Notes under the pieces: model-generated
What the model was told of the DNA's origin: nothing
Seen by the model: the letters and a program-made list of their open reading frames with translations, nothing else
Database searches by the model: none
Assembly (NCBI GenBank): GCA_023432225.1
Contig: JAEYUW010000036.1
Span: 186,001 to 250,000 of the forward strand
DNA: 64,000 nucleotides
Direction: 5' to 3'
Source: Verrucomicrobiota bacterium
Lineage (GTDB): Bacteria; Verrucomicrobiota; Verrucomicrobiia; Opitutales; Opitutaceae
Program-made: the position numbers and the translations under genes
Shown here: one piece after another, positions 26,389 through 34,907 of the stretch
How the letters are laid out: each line of letters begins with the position of its first letter
How positions within the stretch are numbered: position 1 is the first letter of the stretch

Positions 26389-27515
26389 TGCAACGTCACG
26401 CCTGCGAGCCGCGCCCGGATTGGCGTGCCCGCGTGGAAGCGCACGGGCTCACCTATCACACCCACGACACCGGCCCGTATTGGGACGAGTCGGCGTGCTA
26501 CGAGTTGACCGCGCACGAGGTCGAGCGTTTGGAAAAAGCGGCGCGCGCGCTGCATTATCTCTGCATCGACGCCGCGGAGCAGGTGATCGTGCGTGGTTGG
26601 TGGGAGCGGCTCGGGATTCCCGACGCGGCGGTGCCGGCGATCGTGCGCTCGTGGGAACGCGACGACTTTTCGCTCTACGGGCGCTTCGATCTGGCGTTCG
26701 ATGGCGTGGGCGAGCCGAAGCTGCTCGAATACAATGCCGACACGCCGACGTCGCTGGTCGAGGCCTCGGTCGCGCAGTGGTTCTGGTTGCAGGACACGCG
26801 GCCGGACGCGGATCAGTTCAACTCGCTCCACGAGCGTTTGATCGAGGCGTGGCGGCGCTACGCGGGACAGACAGTGTATTTCTCGGCGATCAAGGAGCAC
26901 CCGGAAGACGAGCAGACGGTGCTGTATCTCCAAGACACGGCGGAGCAGGCCGGCGTGCTCACGCGGCCGGTGCACATCGAGGATATCGGCTGGGATGAGC
27001 GGCGCGGTGCGTTCGCTGATCTCGCGGGCGTCGCGCTCGAGCGCTGTTTCAAACTCTACCCGTGGGAGTGGCTCTGGCACGAGGCGTTCGGTCCGCAACT
27101 CGCGCGCGATCCCGTGCAGTTCATCGAGCCTGCGTGGAAAATGCTCCTGAGCAACAAGGGCCTGCTGCCCGTGCTGTGGGAATTGTTTCCCGAGCATCCG
27201 AACCTGTTGCCGGCTTACGAGAGTGCCGGCGCGGCGGCGCTCGGCGCTTCGTTCGTGCGCAAACCGAAGCTCAGTCGCGAAGGCGCGAACGTCAGCCGCT
27301 TCGAGGGCGGCGTGGCCGTGGAAGAAAATTCGGGCGACTACGGCGCGGAGGGTTTCGTGTTTCAGGCGCTCGCAAACATTCCGGAGTTTTCCGGCAACCA
27401 TCCCGTGTGCGGCGTCTGGATCGTCGATCACGAGCCGGCCGGGCTCGGCATTCGCGAAGACACGCGGCTGATCACGGGCAACTGCAGCCGCTTCGTTCCA
27501 CATTTTTTCCGATGA
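26388..27515 (+). CDS. Glutathionylspermidine-synthase-like ATP-grasp ligase (YjfC/YgiC family)
   Basis: A 375-residue cytosolic protein. The start at 26388 overlaps the previous stop. Family markers are DESACYELTAHEVERLE near the N-terminus, RFDLAFDGVGEPKLLEYNADTPTSLVEASVAQWFW in the middle (ATP-grasp acidic residues), IEPAWKMLLSNKGLLPVLWELFPEHPNLLPAY, and KPKLSREGANV. It corresponds to the synthetase half only; the amidase half of E. coli Gsp is absent. The predicted reaction is ATP-dependent amide ligation to a peptide or amine, and the small exported RGGFG-tailed protein or DUF350 partner are the obvious candidates. Its stop overlaps the DUF4178 start (ATGA). Confidence 0.9.
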   Translation: MQRHACEPRPDWRARVEAHGLTYHTHDTGPYWDESACYELTAHEVERLEKAARALHYLCIDAAEQVIVRGWWERLGIPDAAVPAIVRSWERDDFSLYGRFDLAFDGVGEPKLLEYNADTPTSLVEASVAQWFWLQDTRPDADQFNSLHERLIEAWRRYAGQTVYFSAIKEHPEDEQTVLYLQDTAEQAGVLTRPVHIEDIGWDERRGAFADLAGVALERCFKLYPWEWLWHEAFGPQLARDPVQFIEPAWKMLLSNKGLLPVLWELFPEHPNLLPAYESAGAAALGASFVRKPKLSREGANVSRFEGGVAVEENSGDYGAEGFVFQALANIPEFSGNHPVCGVWIVDHEPAGLGIREDTRLITGNCSRFVPHFFR

Positions 27516-28711
27516 GCTACGAAAATCCGACAGCGTTGCGTTTGGGTCAGAGCGGCACAATCGATGGCCGCCGCTTCACCGTGCGCGGGCGCGTCGTGAT
27601 GAGCATGATCGCCGACGACGGCGAGACTTACACGTGGGAGGAGTTCAATCTCGTCGACGACGCCGGTTCGGCCGTGACGCTCGTGTGGGAGGAAACCGAA
27701 GACGGGCCGACGTGGAAATGGTTCACGCTCTACGCGCCGCGCGAGCCGCTCACGCCCGCCGAAGCCGCGCGGAAACGCGTCGGTGACACGGTGGCGTTCG
27801 AGGGTCGGCAGATTCCGGTGACGCTGGTCGATTCGTCGAAGGTGGCCTTCATTGAAGGCGAAGCGCCGGAGGACGTCGAGGTGGGTGACGTCGCACATTA
27901 TTTCAATGCCGATGCGGCCGGCCGGCTGTTCGTCGCGAGCTGGGATCCGAGCTACATCGAATTTTATCTCGGACGCGATTTGCCGGCGGGGCGCGTGGAG
28001 GAGGCGTTTGGCTTGCTCGCCTCGACTCAATCGCCGGCGGCGCTGTTCCGCGACAGCGCGGGCGCGGCTGCGGGCGGCGCGGGCGGTCAGCTTGGCAAGA
28101 CGATCGTTTGGCTGGTGGTAATTGGTTTCGTCACGTTGGTTTCGTTCGCCGGGTTGCGTGCGTGTTCGTCGCGAACGACGAGTGGCGCCGCGCCACGGTC
28201 GTCGACGCCGAAGATCGTCGCGCCCCGTCTGGCGACGGGTGCGCATGGGGTGTTGGACGGACGCGACTATGCGATCGTGGGGCGCGCCGAGGTGGAGATC
28301 GCGTCGCCGGGGCGGCGCTATCGTGAGGAAGAGTATTTGCTCCGCGACGCGGCGGGCGAGGAAGCGCTCTTGGCGCAAGGTCTCGCGGGCGGGCCGGGCT
28401 GGATGTTGCTTCGTCCGACGAAAGCGCCGGTGGGTTTCACGGCGTTCGATGCGGCGGCGTTGCGCCGGGGGCAGGCGTTTTCGATGGGCGAGAAATCGTC
28501 CACGGTGGCGCAGCTGATTCTCGCCATGAACCGACACGCGGAAAACGCGGACATTGCGGCGCGCTGGGCCGCGCCGGTCCACTACGGTTTCATCGCCCGC
28601 ACCGGCAACGAGGTGATCGTGTGTCGCTGGAGCGAGCGCGAGTTGCAGTGTTACGCGGGCGCGATGCTGCCGCAAAAAGACGTGTTGGCGGCGCTCGGGG
28701 GCGCGCGCTAA
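27512..28711 (+). CDS. DUF4178-domain membrane protein
   Basis: A 399-residue protein, start 27512 inside the previous stop codon. The N-terminal half has a DUF4178 fold (LGQSGTIDGRRFTVRGRV, YTWEEFNLVDDAGSAVTLVWEE, PVTLVDSSKVAFIEGEAP). It is followed by a single TM helix (LGKTIVWLVVIGFVTLVSFAGL, residues ~192-213) and a second, diverged copy (GVLDGRDYAIVGRAEVEI, REEEYLLRDAAGEEALLAQG). So it is a tandem DUF4178 protein with a membrane anchor in the middle. DUF4178 proteins keep company with PspA-like, DUF350 and GSP-synthase-like genes. Function is unknown. Confidence 0.85.
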   Translation: MSYENPTALRLGQSGTIDGRRFTVRGRVVMSMIADDGETYTWEEFNLVDDAGSAVTLVWEETEDGPTWKWFTLYAPREPLTPAEAARKRVGDTVAFEGRQIPVTLVDSSKVAFIEGEAPEDVEVGDVAHYFNADAAGRLFVASWDPSYIEFYLGRDLPAGRVEEAFGLLASTQSPAALFRDSAGAAAGGAGGQLGKTIVWLVVIGFVTLVSFAGLRACSSRTTSGAAPRSSTPKIVAPRLATGAHGVLDGRDYAIVGRAEVEIASPGRRYREEEYLLRDAAGEEALLAQGLAGGPGWMLLRPTKAPVGFTAFDAAALRRGQAFSMGEKSSTVAQLILAMNRHAENADIAARWAAPVHYGFIARTGNEVIVCRWSERELQCYAGAMLPQKDVLAALGGAR

Positions 28712-28720
28712 TTTCATCGG

Positions 28721-29236
28721 ATGAAAACGATCCTTCTCGTGGCGGTGGCGTGTGCGTTGGTGCTCGCGGGGTGTGACAAGCGTGAGGCGCCGGCGCCGAA
28801 GATGTCCGCCGGCGCGTCGCACGGCCATGCGCACGTGGCGCCGCACGGCGGGACGCTCGTTGAGGTGGGCGAGCATCAGTTCAACCTCGAGTTCCTCTTC
28901 GACGAGTCGCGCGGCGTGTTGCAGGCGTGGTTCCTCGACGGGCATGCGGAAAATTTCGTGCGCGTGGCGTTGCCGGGCTTCGAGGTGAGCGCGAAGAGCA
29001 GCGTTAAGGATTACACGCTGACCTTCGCGCCGGTGGCGAACGCCGTGACGGGCGAGACGACGAACGACACGTCGCTGTTCGAGGCGCCGGCGGCATGGTT
29101 GCGCGACGCCAAAGCTTTTGACGGAGTGGTAAAGGCGATTACGGTCCGCGGCGTCTCCTTTTCCAACATTGCCTTCGATTATCCGGCGAGCCACGACGAC
29201 CACGATCACGACCATGCGAAAGACCACGCTCATTAG
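28721..29236 (+). CDS. Histidine-rich lipoprotein, probable metal binder
   Basis: A 171-residue protein with lipobox LVLAGC (Cys18). After the anchor comes SHGHAHVAPHGG and at the C-terminus SHDDHDHDHAKDHAH, both strong Zn/Cu/Ni-chelating stretches. The middle (GTLVEVGEHQFNLEFLFDESRGVLQAWFLDGHAENFVRV) looks like a beta-sandwich. It overlaps the DUF3299 gene by 23 bp and lies 9 bp after the DUF4178 gene. Its role resembles ZrgA, the His-rich component of the Vibrio zinc system, although the core sequence does not obviously match it. Confidence 0.82.
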   Translation: MKTILLVAVACALVLAGCDKREAPAPKMSAGASHGHAHVAPHGGTLVEVGEHQFNLEFLFDESRGVLQAWFLDGHAENFVRVALPGFEVSAKSSVKDYTLTFAPVANAVTGETTNDTSLFEAPAAWLRDAKAFDGVVKAITVRGVSFSNIAFDYPASHDDHDHDHAKDHAH

Positions 29237-29744
29237 GCTTCTGATTCTCGCGCTGACCTGCGGCGCGCTCGTTGCGCGCGCGGCTGAAACGGCTCCGGCG
29301 ACGGGCGAGAAGAAGGAATTCGAGACGGTGGAGTTTTCGCTGCTCGGCGCGTTCAACTACGTGCCGCCGGGCTACGAGACCGGCACGCCGGACGGCAAGG
29401 CCGCGCCGGCCGACGCGAAGCCGAAGGACCAGATTCCGGATTTCGTGCGCAAACTCGACGCGAAGAAGGTGGCGATCACGGGTTTCATGCTGCCGACGAA
29501 GTTCAAGGACGGCAAAGTGACCGAGTTTCTCCTGATGAAAGACCAGAGCTCGTGTTGCTTCGGCGTGATGCCGCGCATCAACGAGTGGGTGACGGTGAAG
29601 ATGACCAACGGCGGCATCCCGCCGCTGATGGACACGCCGATCACGCTCGTCGGAAAACTGAAGGTCGGCGAACTCTTCGAGGAAGGCTATCTCGCGGCGA
29701 TCTACCAACTCGACGGCGAGCGGCTGCTCGAGACGAAGGGCTGA
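29214..29744 (+). CDS. DUF3299 family exported protein
   Basis: A 176-residue protein; the start at 29214 opens a signal peptide (TLIRLLILALTCGALVARA). The DUF3299 core is visible: DAKKVAITGFMLPTKFKDGKVTEFLL, CCFGVMPRINEWV, and ITLVGKLKVGELFEEGYLAAIYQLDGE. Family members are periplasmic OB-like proteins repeatedly found beside LolD/FtsX-type ABC transporters and zinc-regulated genes. Translational coupling to the His-rich lipoprotein is implied by the 23-bp overlap. It converges on the LytTR regulator gene. Confidence 0.86.
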   Translation: MRKTTLIRLLILALTCGALVARAAETAPATGEKKEFETVEFSLLGAFNYVPPGYETGTPDGKAAPADAKPKDQIPDFVRKLDAKKVAITGFMLPTKFKDGKVTEFLLMKDQSSCCFGVMPRINEWVTVKMTNGGIPPLMDTPITLVGKLKVGELFEEGYLAAIYQLDGERLLETKG

Positions 29745-29767
29745 GCGCCGGCTCGACCGACAGCGAC

Positions 29768-30496
29768 TCAGCGTGGGAACAGCTGGGCGAGGCGATCCTT
29801 CACGGTCGACGCACTCGCGCGGCTGACGCCGACGGGCGCGGCTACGCCGAGCAGTTGCAGCGTGAGCGTCCGGTCGACGTGCGCGTAGGCGGTCACGCGT
29901 TCGAGGTTGGCAATCGTCGTGCGATGCACGCGAAAGAACGGCGGCTTCGGCAGCGCTTCCTCCCAGGATTTGATCGTGCGTCGCACCAGCATTTGGCTGC
30001 CGTCGACGAGGCAGACGCAGGTGTAGTTTTCCTGCGCGAAGATGGCGCTGATGGCGCTGACTTCGACGAAGCGCGACCGCTGCCCGTCGCTGAGATGGAC
30101 CTTGTCGTCGCGCCGCATCACCCCGGCGATCGGCGGTGACGAATCGGCGGGATGCGAGGCGCGCTCGAGCGAGGCGGCGAGGCGTTCGGGCTTCACGGGC
30201 TTGAGCAGGTAATCGAGTGCGTTGACCTCGAACGCGCGCAGCGCGTGGTCATTGAAAGCCGTGACAAAAATGATCCGCGCGGCGGGCCGGACAAAGGGCA
30301 CGACGTCGAAGCCGCTGCCGCCGAAGAGCTGAATATCCAGGAAGACCAATTCGTAGTCGGCGGTGCTGAGCAGGCGCTGCGCGGTGGAGACCGTGGCGGC
30401 CTCGCCGACGACGGAGAGGTTCGGGTGCGCGGCGAGCAGCGCGCGCAGGTCGGTGCGGGCGGGGGCTTCGTCGTCGATGATCAGGACGCGGATCAC
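29768..30496 (-). CDS. LytTR-family response regulator
   Basis: A 242-residue protein. The receiver domain has DDE near the N-terminus, the phospho-acceptor Asp in YELVFLDIQLFGGSGFDVV, VTAF and the lysine in YLLKPVKPERL. From ~135 a LytTR DNA-binding domain follows (SDGQRSRFVEVSAISAIFAQENYTCV, TIKSWEEALPKPPFFRVHRTTIANLERV). It is 19 bp downstream of the sensor kinase gene and certainly its partner. A direct repeat with 21-bp phasing upstream of the kinase gene is a candidate binding site. Confidence 0.93.
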   Translation of the reverse strand: MIRVLIIDDEAPARTDLRALLAAHPNLSVVGEAATVSTAQRLLSTADYELVFLDIQLFGGSGFDVVPFVRPAARIIFVTAFNDHALRAFEVNALDYLLKPVKPERLAASLERASHPADSSPPIAGVMRRDDKVHLSDGQRSRFVEVSAISAIFAQENYTCVCLVDGSQMLVRRTIKSWEEALPKPPFFRVHRTTIANLERVTAYAHVDRTLTLQLLGVAAPVGVSRASASTVKDRLAQLFPR

Positions 30497-30515
30497 GAGT
30501 GGAGCGTAGTTGGCG

Positions 30516-33500
30516 TCAGCGCGTGGGCCGTGAACGCGCGAGCTGCAGGCGGACGATCACCCAGCCCTCGCGCTCCTCGTGGGTGAACGCGTGGGCGTCG
30601 CCGTAGTGGCGGCGGAGGCGCTCGCGGAGATTGTCGTGGCCGATGCCGTGCGTGGGCAGATTGTGCGCGGCGGGTTGGCTGACCCAGCGGCCGGTGTTGG
30701 CGATTTCGAGTTCGAGGCTGTCGCCCTCGGTGCGGTGCGCGCCGATGCGCAAGCGGAGCGGCGGGTCGCTCGTGGCCGCGCCGTATTTCAGCGCGTTCTC
30801 CACCAGCGGCAGCAGCAGCAGGCGCGGCAACGGGAGGGACTCCAACTCGGCCGGCACGTCGAACTCGACCGCGAGCAGCTCCTGAAGACGCGTCTGCTCG
30901 ATGTCGAGGTAGGCGCGGAGCATCGCAACCTCCTCGCCGACGGAGGAGCCTTCGCTGGGCTGGCGGCCGTGCAAGGTGAGTCGGCAAAAATCCGCCAAGC
31001 GATCGAGCGTGTCGCGCGCGGTGCCGAGCGCCGGCGGGATCTGCGCGCGAATCGACGTGAGCGAGTTGAACAGGAAATGCGGATTCAGCTGGTAGCGGAG
31101 GACGTCGAGGCGCGCCTTTTCTTCGGCGAGGCGGGCGGTGATTTTCTCGTCGAGCTCGAGCCTGTGCAGGCGGGCGAGCTCGTGGTTTTGGCGGCGGAGA
31201 TCTTCCGTGCGCGCGGCGATGAGGCCGGCGAGCTGCCGGTTGCGGCGTTCGAGCGCGAGCGTGCGAACGCGCACGAGGCCGAACACGCTGGCGGTGCCGG
31301 TCGCGGCGAGCCCGAGCCACGCCGGCCATGTTTGCCACCACGGCGGCTGCAGCGTGAACGCGAGGCTGGCGACGGGCGTGAGCTGGCCGTCATTGTCGCG
31401 GGCGCGGACCTCGAAGCGGTAGCGGCCCGGATCGAGATTCGTGAAATGGCGTTTGCGCTCCTCCGACCACGGGGACCATTCCTCCTCCAGGCCGACGAGG
31501 CGCGTCTGGAATTCCACCGGTCCACCAGAGCGGAAGCGGGGTGCAATGGCTTCGAACGCGACCGCCCGCCGGCGGGGCGGGAGCTCCGCGCCGGGGCGCA
31601 CGTCGCGGGATTGCACGAAGGCGACGAATTCCGTGGGCGCCGCGAACGCCCGCGCGGTTTCCACGCGCAACAAGGCGTCGTTGCCGCTGACCCACAGCGT
31701 CGGTCCGTCGGCGCCGGGCTCCTCGAAGAGCAGGCGGGCGAAGTGAGGCGCGTCGGCGAACGCGTGGGGCAGTTGCTGGACGGCGCCGCGGCGGGGCACG
31801 CGGAAGAGCGCGAGTTCGCGCGGGACGTTGGTGTCGCGCTCGACCCAGAGGTGATCGGGCTGGCTGGCGGAGAGGAAGAGCGCGAGGTCGTTGGGGTTCG
31901 GGATCTGCTCGGCGATTTGCGGGATGGGCGCGAAGTTATCCGTCGCGGGGTCGTGCAGCCACAAGCCGGTGGCGCCCTGGCTGAGGAGGGCGCGGCCGCC
32001 CCACGCGTAGACGCGCATCGTGTTGCGCTTGTTCGGCAAGCCGTGCGTGCCGCCGGCGAAATGCGTCAGCTCGATCGGCCCGCGCGCGTCCGTCGGCGTC
32101 GGATCGCCGAGGCGGATGCGGTAAGCGCCGTCGTTGAGGCTGGCGGTCCAGATCGCGTCGTCGTCGGTCTCCGCCAGCGTGCGGGAGCCGGTCTTGAGGC
32201 CGGGGACGGGGCCTTCGTCGCGCCAGCGATCGCCGTCGCGGTAGATGGAGCGGACGTCGTCGACGCTGGCCAGCCACACGCGGTGGGGATCGCGGCGCGA
32301 TCGCAGCAGAGCGAAGACGAGCTTGGGTGGGGCGAAGAGTTTCGCGAACTCGCGGCCGCGCAGCTGCACGATCCCGGCGTCGCTCGTCGACATGATCGGT
32401 CCGGCGGGGTCGGGAATGATCGAGGTGACGAGGCCCTGGCGCACGAGCTCGAGGCGGGCGTTGCCGGTTGCGAGGGAGCCGGGCAGCAGTTGGAAAAGAC
32501 CTTCGTCGGCGCCGAAGTAGAGCCGGCCCTCGTGTCGCAGGGCGGCGCGCGCGCGCAGGAAGGGAGCGCCCGCGCGATCGAAGAGGCTGAAGGCGGCGGG
32601 CCATTCGAGACGGGCCAGGCCCGTGCTCAGGCAGAGCCAGAGCCCGCCTTCGCGGTCGGGCACGGCGTCGCCGGCGATGACGGAGGGCGTGCCGGCGGCC
32701 GCATCGAGTTGCCAGAGGAACTTGCCGGCGGCGTCGACGAAGATCAGGCCGCCTTGATTCAGGATGATGAGAGCGAGCGAACCGTCGTGGAGCCGGCGGG
32801 CGCGGAAAAGGCCGCGCGTGCGCAGCAGGGCGTCGGCCTCGGTCGGCACCGGCGTGAATTGATCGCCGTGCCACCGGAAAAATCCATGGCGCTGCGTGCC
32901 GAGCAGGAGACTGCCGTCGGGCTCGCGTTCGATGAAGCGCACCACCTTGTCGCGGAAAAACGGATCCGGTGACAAGGCCTCCAGCCCGTCGTCGCGGACC
33001 CGCTGGAGTGGCTGGTTGGCCACACACACGAACAGATCGTCGCCGACGCGCTGGAGATTCAACGGGTCGCTGTCCTGGCCCGGCGTGGGCAGCAATTGAA
33101 ATTCGCCTTGGCGCCAGCGAAGGACGGACTTGGCGCTGACGAAGTAGACGGCGTCGCGGTGCGCGACCACTTGCAGGAACACCGAGAAGTCGTGGTTGCC
33201 GGGCGGAAGCTTGTCGGCGAGCGAGACATATTCCCGGCCGTGCGGGGCCGGGCGCAGGTAGCCGATCTGGCGCGTGCCGCCGATGTAGATGTTACCGTCG
33301 TCGGCCAAGGCGAGGCCGCGGATGTTTTCCGAGTAGCCGGTGCGGATGACGCGCCACGTGGAGCCGTCGTAGGTGAGCACGCCGTTCGTGTTGCCGAAAT
33401 ACATGATGCCATCCCGGTCCTGCACGGCGCAGAGGTTCTGGGCGTCGGCGCCGTAGTCGCGCGGCGTGAAGGTGCGCAGGATTGGCCGGCCCATTTCGGA

Positions 33501-33581
33501 CGCGGCGACGGTCTCCGACGCGACGGCGAGGAAAAGAAAAAGGACCAGGCCGGCGGCGAGTGGCAACGGGAGGAGACGCAT
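30516..33581 (-). CDS. Sensor histidine kinase with periplasmic beta-propeller and Y_Y_Y domain (LytS/YehU-type kinase core)
   Basis: A 1021-residue protein; the start at 33581 (MRLLPLPLAAGLVLFLFLAV) gives the best signal peptide, 17 codons after the first ATG. Residues ~30-650 are Reg_prop-type propeller blades (MYFGNTNGVLTYDGSTWRVI, LYFGADEGLFQL). They are followed by a Y_Y_Y immunoglobulin-like domain (FQTRLVGLEEEWSPWSEER, LDPGRYRFEVRARDNDG). Next come a TM helix (AWLGLAATGTASVFGLVRV), a coiled coil and a His_kinase domain with the phospho-acceptor in LRYQLNPHFLFNSLTSI, then a HATPase domain (LPLPRLLLLPLVENALKYG, GIGHDNLRERLRRHYG). In related bacteria such sensors respond to oligosaccharides. 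Confidence 0.93.
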   Translation of the reverse strand: MRLLPLPLAAGLVLFLFLAVASETVAASEMGRPILRTFTPRDYGADAQNLCAVQDRDGIMYFGNTNGVLTYDGSTWRVIRTGYSENIRGLALADDGNIYIGGTRQIGYLRPAPHGREYVSLADKLPPGNHDFSVFLQVVAHRDAVYFVSAKSVLRWRQGEFQLLPTPGQDSDPLNLQRVGDDLFVCVANQPLQRVRDDGLEALSPDPFFRDKVVRFIEREPDGSLLLGTQRHGFFRWHGDQFTPVPTEADALLRTRGLFRARRLHDGSLALIILNQGGLIFVDAAGKFLWQLDAAAGTPSVIAGDAVPDREGGLWLCLSTGLARLEWPAAFSLFDRAGAPFLRARAALRHEGRLYFGADEGLFQLLPGSLATGNARLELVRQGLVTSIIPDPAGPIMSTSDAGIVQLRGREFAKLFAPPKLVFALLRSRRDPHRVWLASVDDVRSIYRDGDRWRDEGPVPGLKTGSRTLAETDDDAIWTASLNDGAYRIRLGDPTPTDARGPIELTHFAGGTHGLPNKRNTMRVYAWGGRALLSQGATGLWLHDPATDNFAPIPQIAEQIPNPNDLALFLSASQPDHLWVERDTNVPRELALFRVPRRGAVQQLPHAFADAPHFARLLFEEPGADGPTLWVSGNDALLRVETARAFAAPTEFVAFVQSRDVRPGAELPPRRRAVAFEAIAPRFRSGGPVEFQTRLVGLEEEWSPWSEERKRHFTNLDPGRYRFEVRARDNDGQLTPVASLAFTLQPPWWQTWPAWLGLAATGTASVFGLVRVRTLALERRNRQLAGLIAARTEDLRRQNHELARLHRLELDEKITARLAEEKARLDVLRYQLNPHFLFNSLTSIRAQIPPALGTARDTLDRLADFCRLTLHGRQPSEGSSVGEEVAMLRAYLDIEQTRLQELLAVEFDVPAELESLPLPRLLLLPLVENALKYGAATSDPPLRLRIGAHRTEGDSLELEIANTGRWVSQPAAHNLPTHGIGHDNLRERLRRHYGDAHAFTHEEREGWVIVRLQLARSRPTR

Positions 33582-33640
33582 CAACGAGGGGAAGCGGGAT
33601 GCTTCCGGGCGATCGGCGCGGCGCAACCGCATTTATGCCA

Positions 33641-33669
33641 TTCGTCACCGCGGCGGCTTGGTTCGTCAC
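33641..33669. promoter_or_regulatory. Candidate LytTR-type direct-repeat operator
   Basis: TTCGTCAC occurs at 33641-33648 and again at 33662-33669, 21 bp start to start, in the 165-bp gap between the divergent kinase and PEP-CTERM genes. LytTR regulators typically bind two ~9-bp direct repeats about two helical turns apart, and a LytTR regulator is encoded in the adjacent operon. Confidence 0.5.
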
Positions 33670-33746
33670 TCGCGGCTTTGGTCGGAAGGCGGTGGGTGTT
33701 TCAAGACCGGCGCCGGTGACGATGCCGCCGGCTTCCCTCACCCACG

Positions 33747-34718
33747 ATGATGAAATCACTCCGCTTCTCTGTCGCGCTGCTTGGTTTTGGCGCAGCCGCT
33801 TTTTCTCCCGTTCTCGTTGCCCAGACCTTTCTCGGTTCGGACGACTTCAACGACAACACCCTGACGTTTCAGGGTTCGAACCCGCAGGCCCCGGGCCAGT
33901 GGCGCACCCAAGCCGCCAACGACCAAGCCGGCCAGACGGGCGGCGCGTGGGTGGAAACGAGCGGACGACTCGAATACCGGCTGGCGGCCGCCACGTCTAC
34001 GACGGGCATCAACCACGCGCAAATCTACTGGGTTTCCCCGAGCGCGAGCGTGGGCGCCGTCGGCGGCGCAGGTCTCCCGACGCAGGCTCCGTTCAGCTCG
34101 AGTTGGACGGCGCGAATCGATGCCACGAATCTGATGGCGCTCACCGGCACGCAGTATTCCGTCGCCGGCTTCGAAATCTACACCACGGGCAACGTCACGA
34201 ACGTCTCGACGAGCGCGGTGACCACGACCACGACGGGTTTCTGGGGCGTGATGCTGGAGAACCACGCGTCGGCCGGCCTGCGCGTGCGTTCCGAATGGGG
34301 CGTGCTCGACACGAGCACGCACGGCACCACGAACACCTTCAGCGACCATAACACTTTCATGACCACGGGCGGCGTCGGCACCACCGTCACACTCCAGATG
34401 GCGTTCGACGCGGCGTCGAAGCAGATGACGGTTTCCTACAGCCCCGATGCCGGCGCGACGTTCCTCACGGCCGCCGTTTGGGACCTCGATGCGGCGCAAG
34501 CGCCCGGCGCCGTGCCGCTGAACGACGGCATCGGCCTGCGTCTGCTGATCGGTGCTTCCAACACCGCCGGGACGATCGGCGAGGGCGCGCTCTATTTCGA
34601 CAACCTTAGCGTTTCGGCCGTGCCGGAGCCCTCCACTTACGCAGCGCTGGCCGGACTCGGTGCGCTCGGACTCGTGTGGTGGAGGCGTCGAACGGCGCGC
34701 GCCGCCGCGGCGGTTTGA
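33747..34718 (+). CDS. PEP-CTERM sorted exported protein
   Basis: A 323-residue protein with a signal peptide (LRFSVALLGFGAAAFSPVLVA) and a complete PEP-CTERM tail: VPEPSTYA, a hydrophobic segment (ALAGLGALGLVWW) and RRR. The middle is a beta-rich, lectin-like domain (FLGSDDFNDNTLTFQGSN, YFDNLSVSAVPEP) resembling concanavalin-type folds. It is presumably cleaved and processed by an exosortase (EpsH/XrtA type), which is not in this window. It diverges from the LytTR two-component operon, with a direct repeat between them. A strong terminator follows. The start could be 33747 or 33750. Confidence 0.88.
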   Translation: MMKSLRFSVALLGFGAAAFSPVLVAQTFLGSDDFNDNTLTFQGSNPQAPGQWRTQAANDQAGQTGGAWVETSGRLEYRLAAATSTTGINHAQIYWVSPSASVGAVGGAGLPTQAPFSSSWTARIDATNLMALTGTQYSVAGFEIYTTGNVTNVSTSAVTTTTTGFWGVMLENHASAGLRVRSEWGVLDTSTHGTTNTFSDHNTFMTTGGVGTTVTLQMAFDAASKQMTVSYSPDAGATFLTAAVWDLDAAQAPGAVPLNDGIGLRLLIGASNTAGTIGEGALYFDNLSVSAVPEPSTYAALAGLGALGLVWWRRRTARAAAAV

Positions 34719-34740
34719 AATTTCACTTCGGGCTACGTGG

Positions 34741-34769
34741 GCCCCGCCGAGTGGCGGGGCTCTTTTTTT
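34741..34769 (+). terminator. Rho-independent terminator after the PEP-CTERM gene
   Basis: GCCCCGCC-gagt-GGCGGGGC is a perfect 8-bp stem with a tetraloop followed by TCTTTTTTTC, 22 bp past the stop codon. Confidence 0.9.
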
Positions 34770-34907
34770 CTCCGCGTGGGAGCGGTCGCGACAAGTGGAC
34801 GGTCCGAAGCATTCGCGGCTGGTTTCGTTTGCGGGCCGAGCGAAGGGCGGTGCACAGTCCGCGCGTTGTCACGGTGCGTGCCGTGCCGGTGGACAACTTG
34901 CTTCCCC

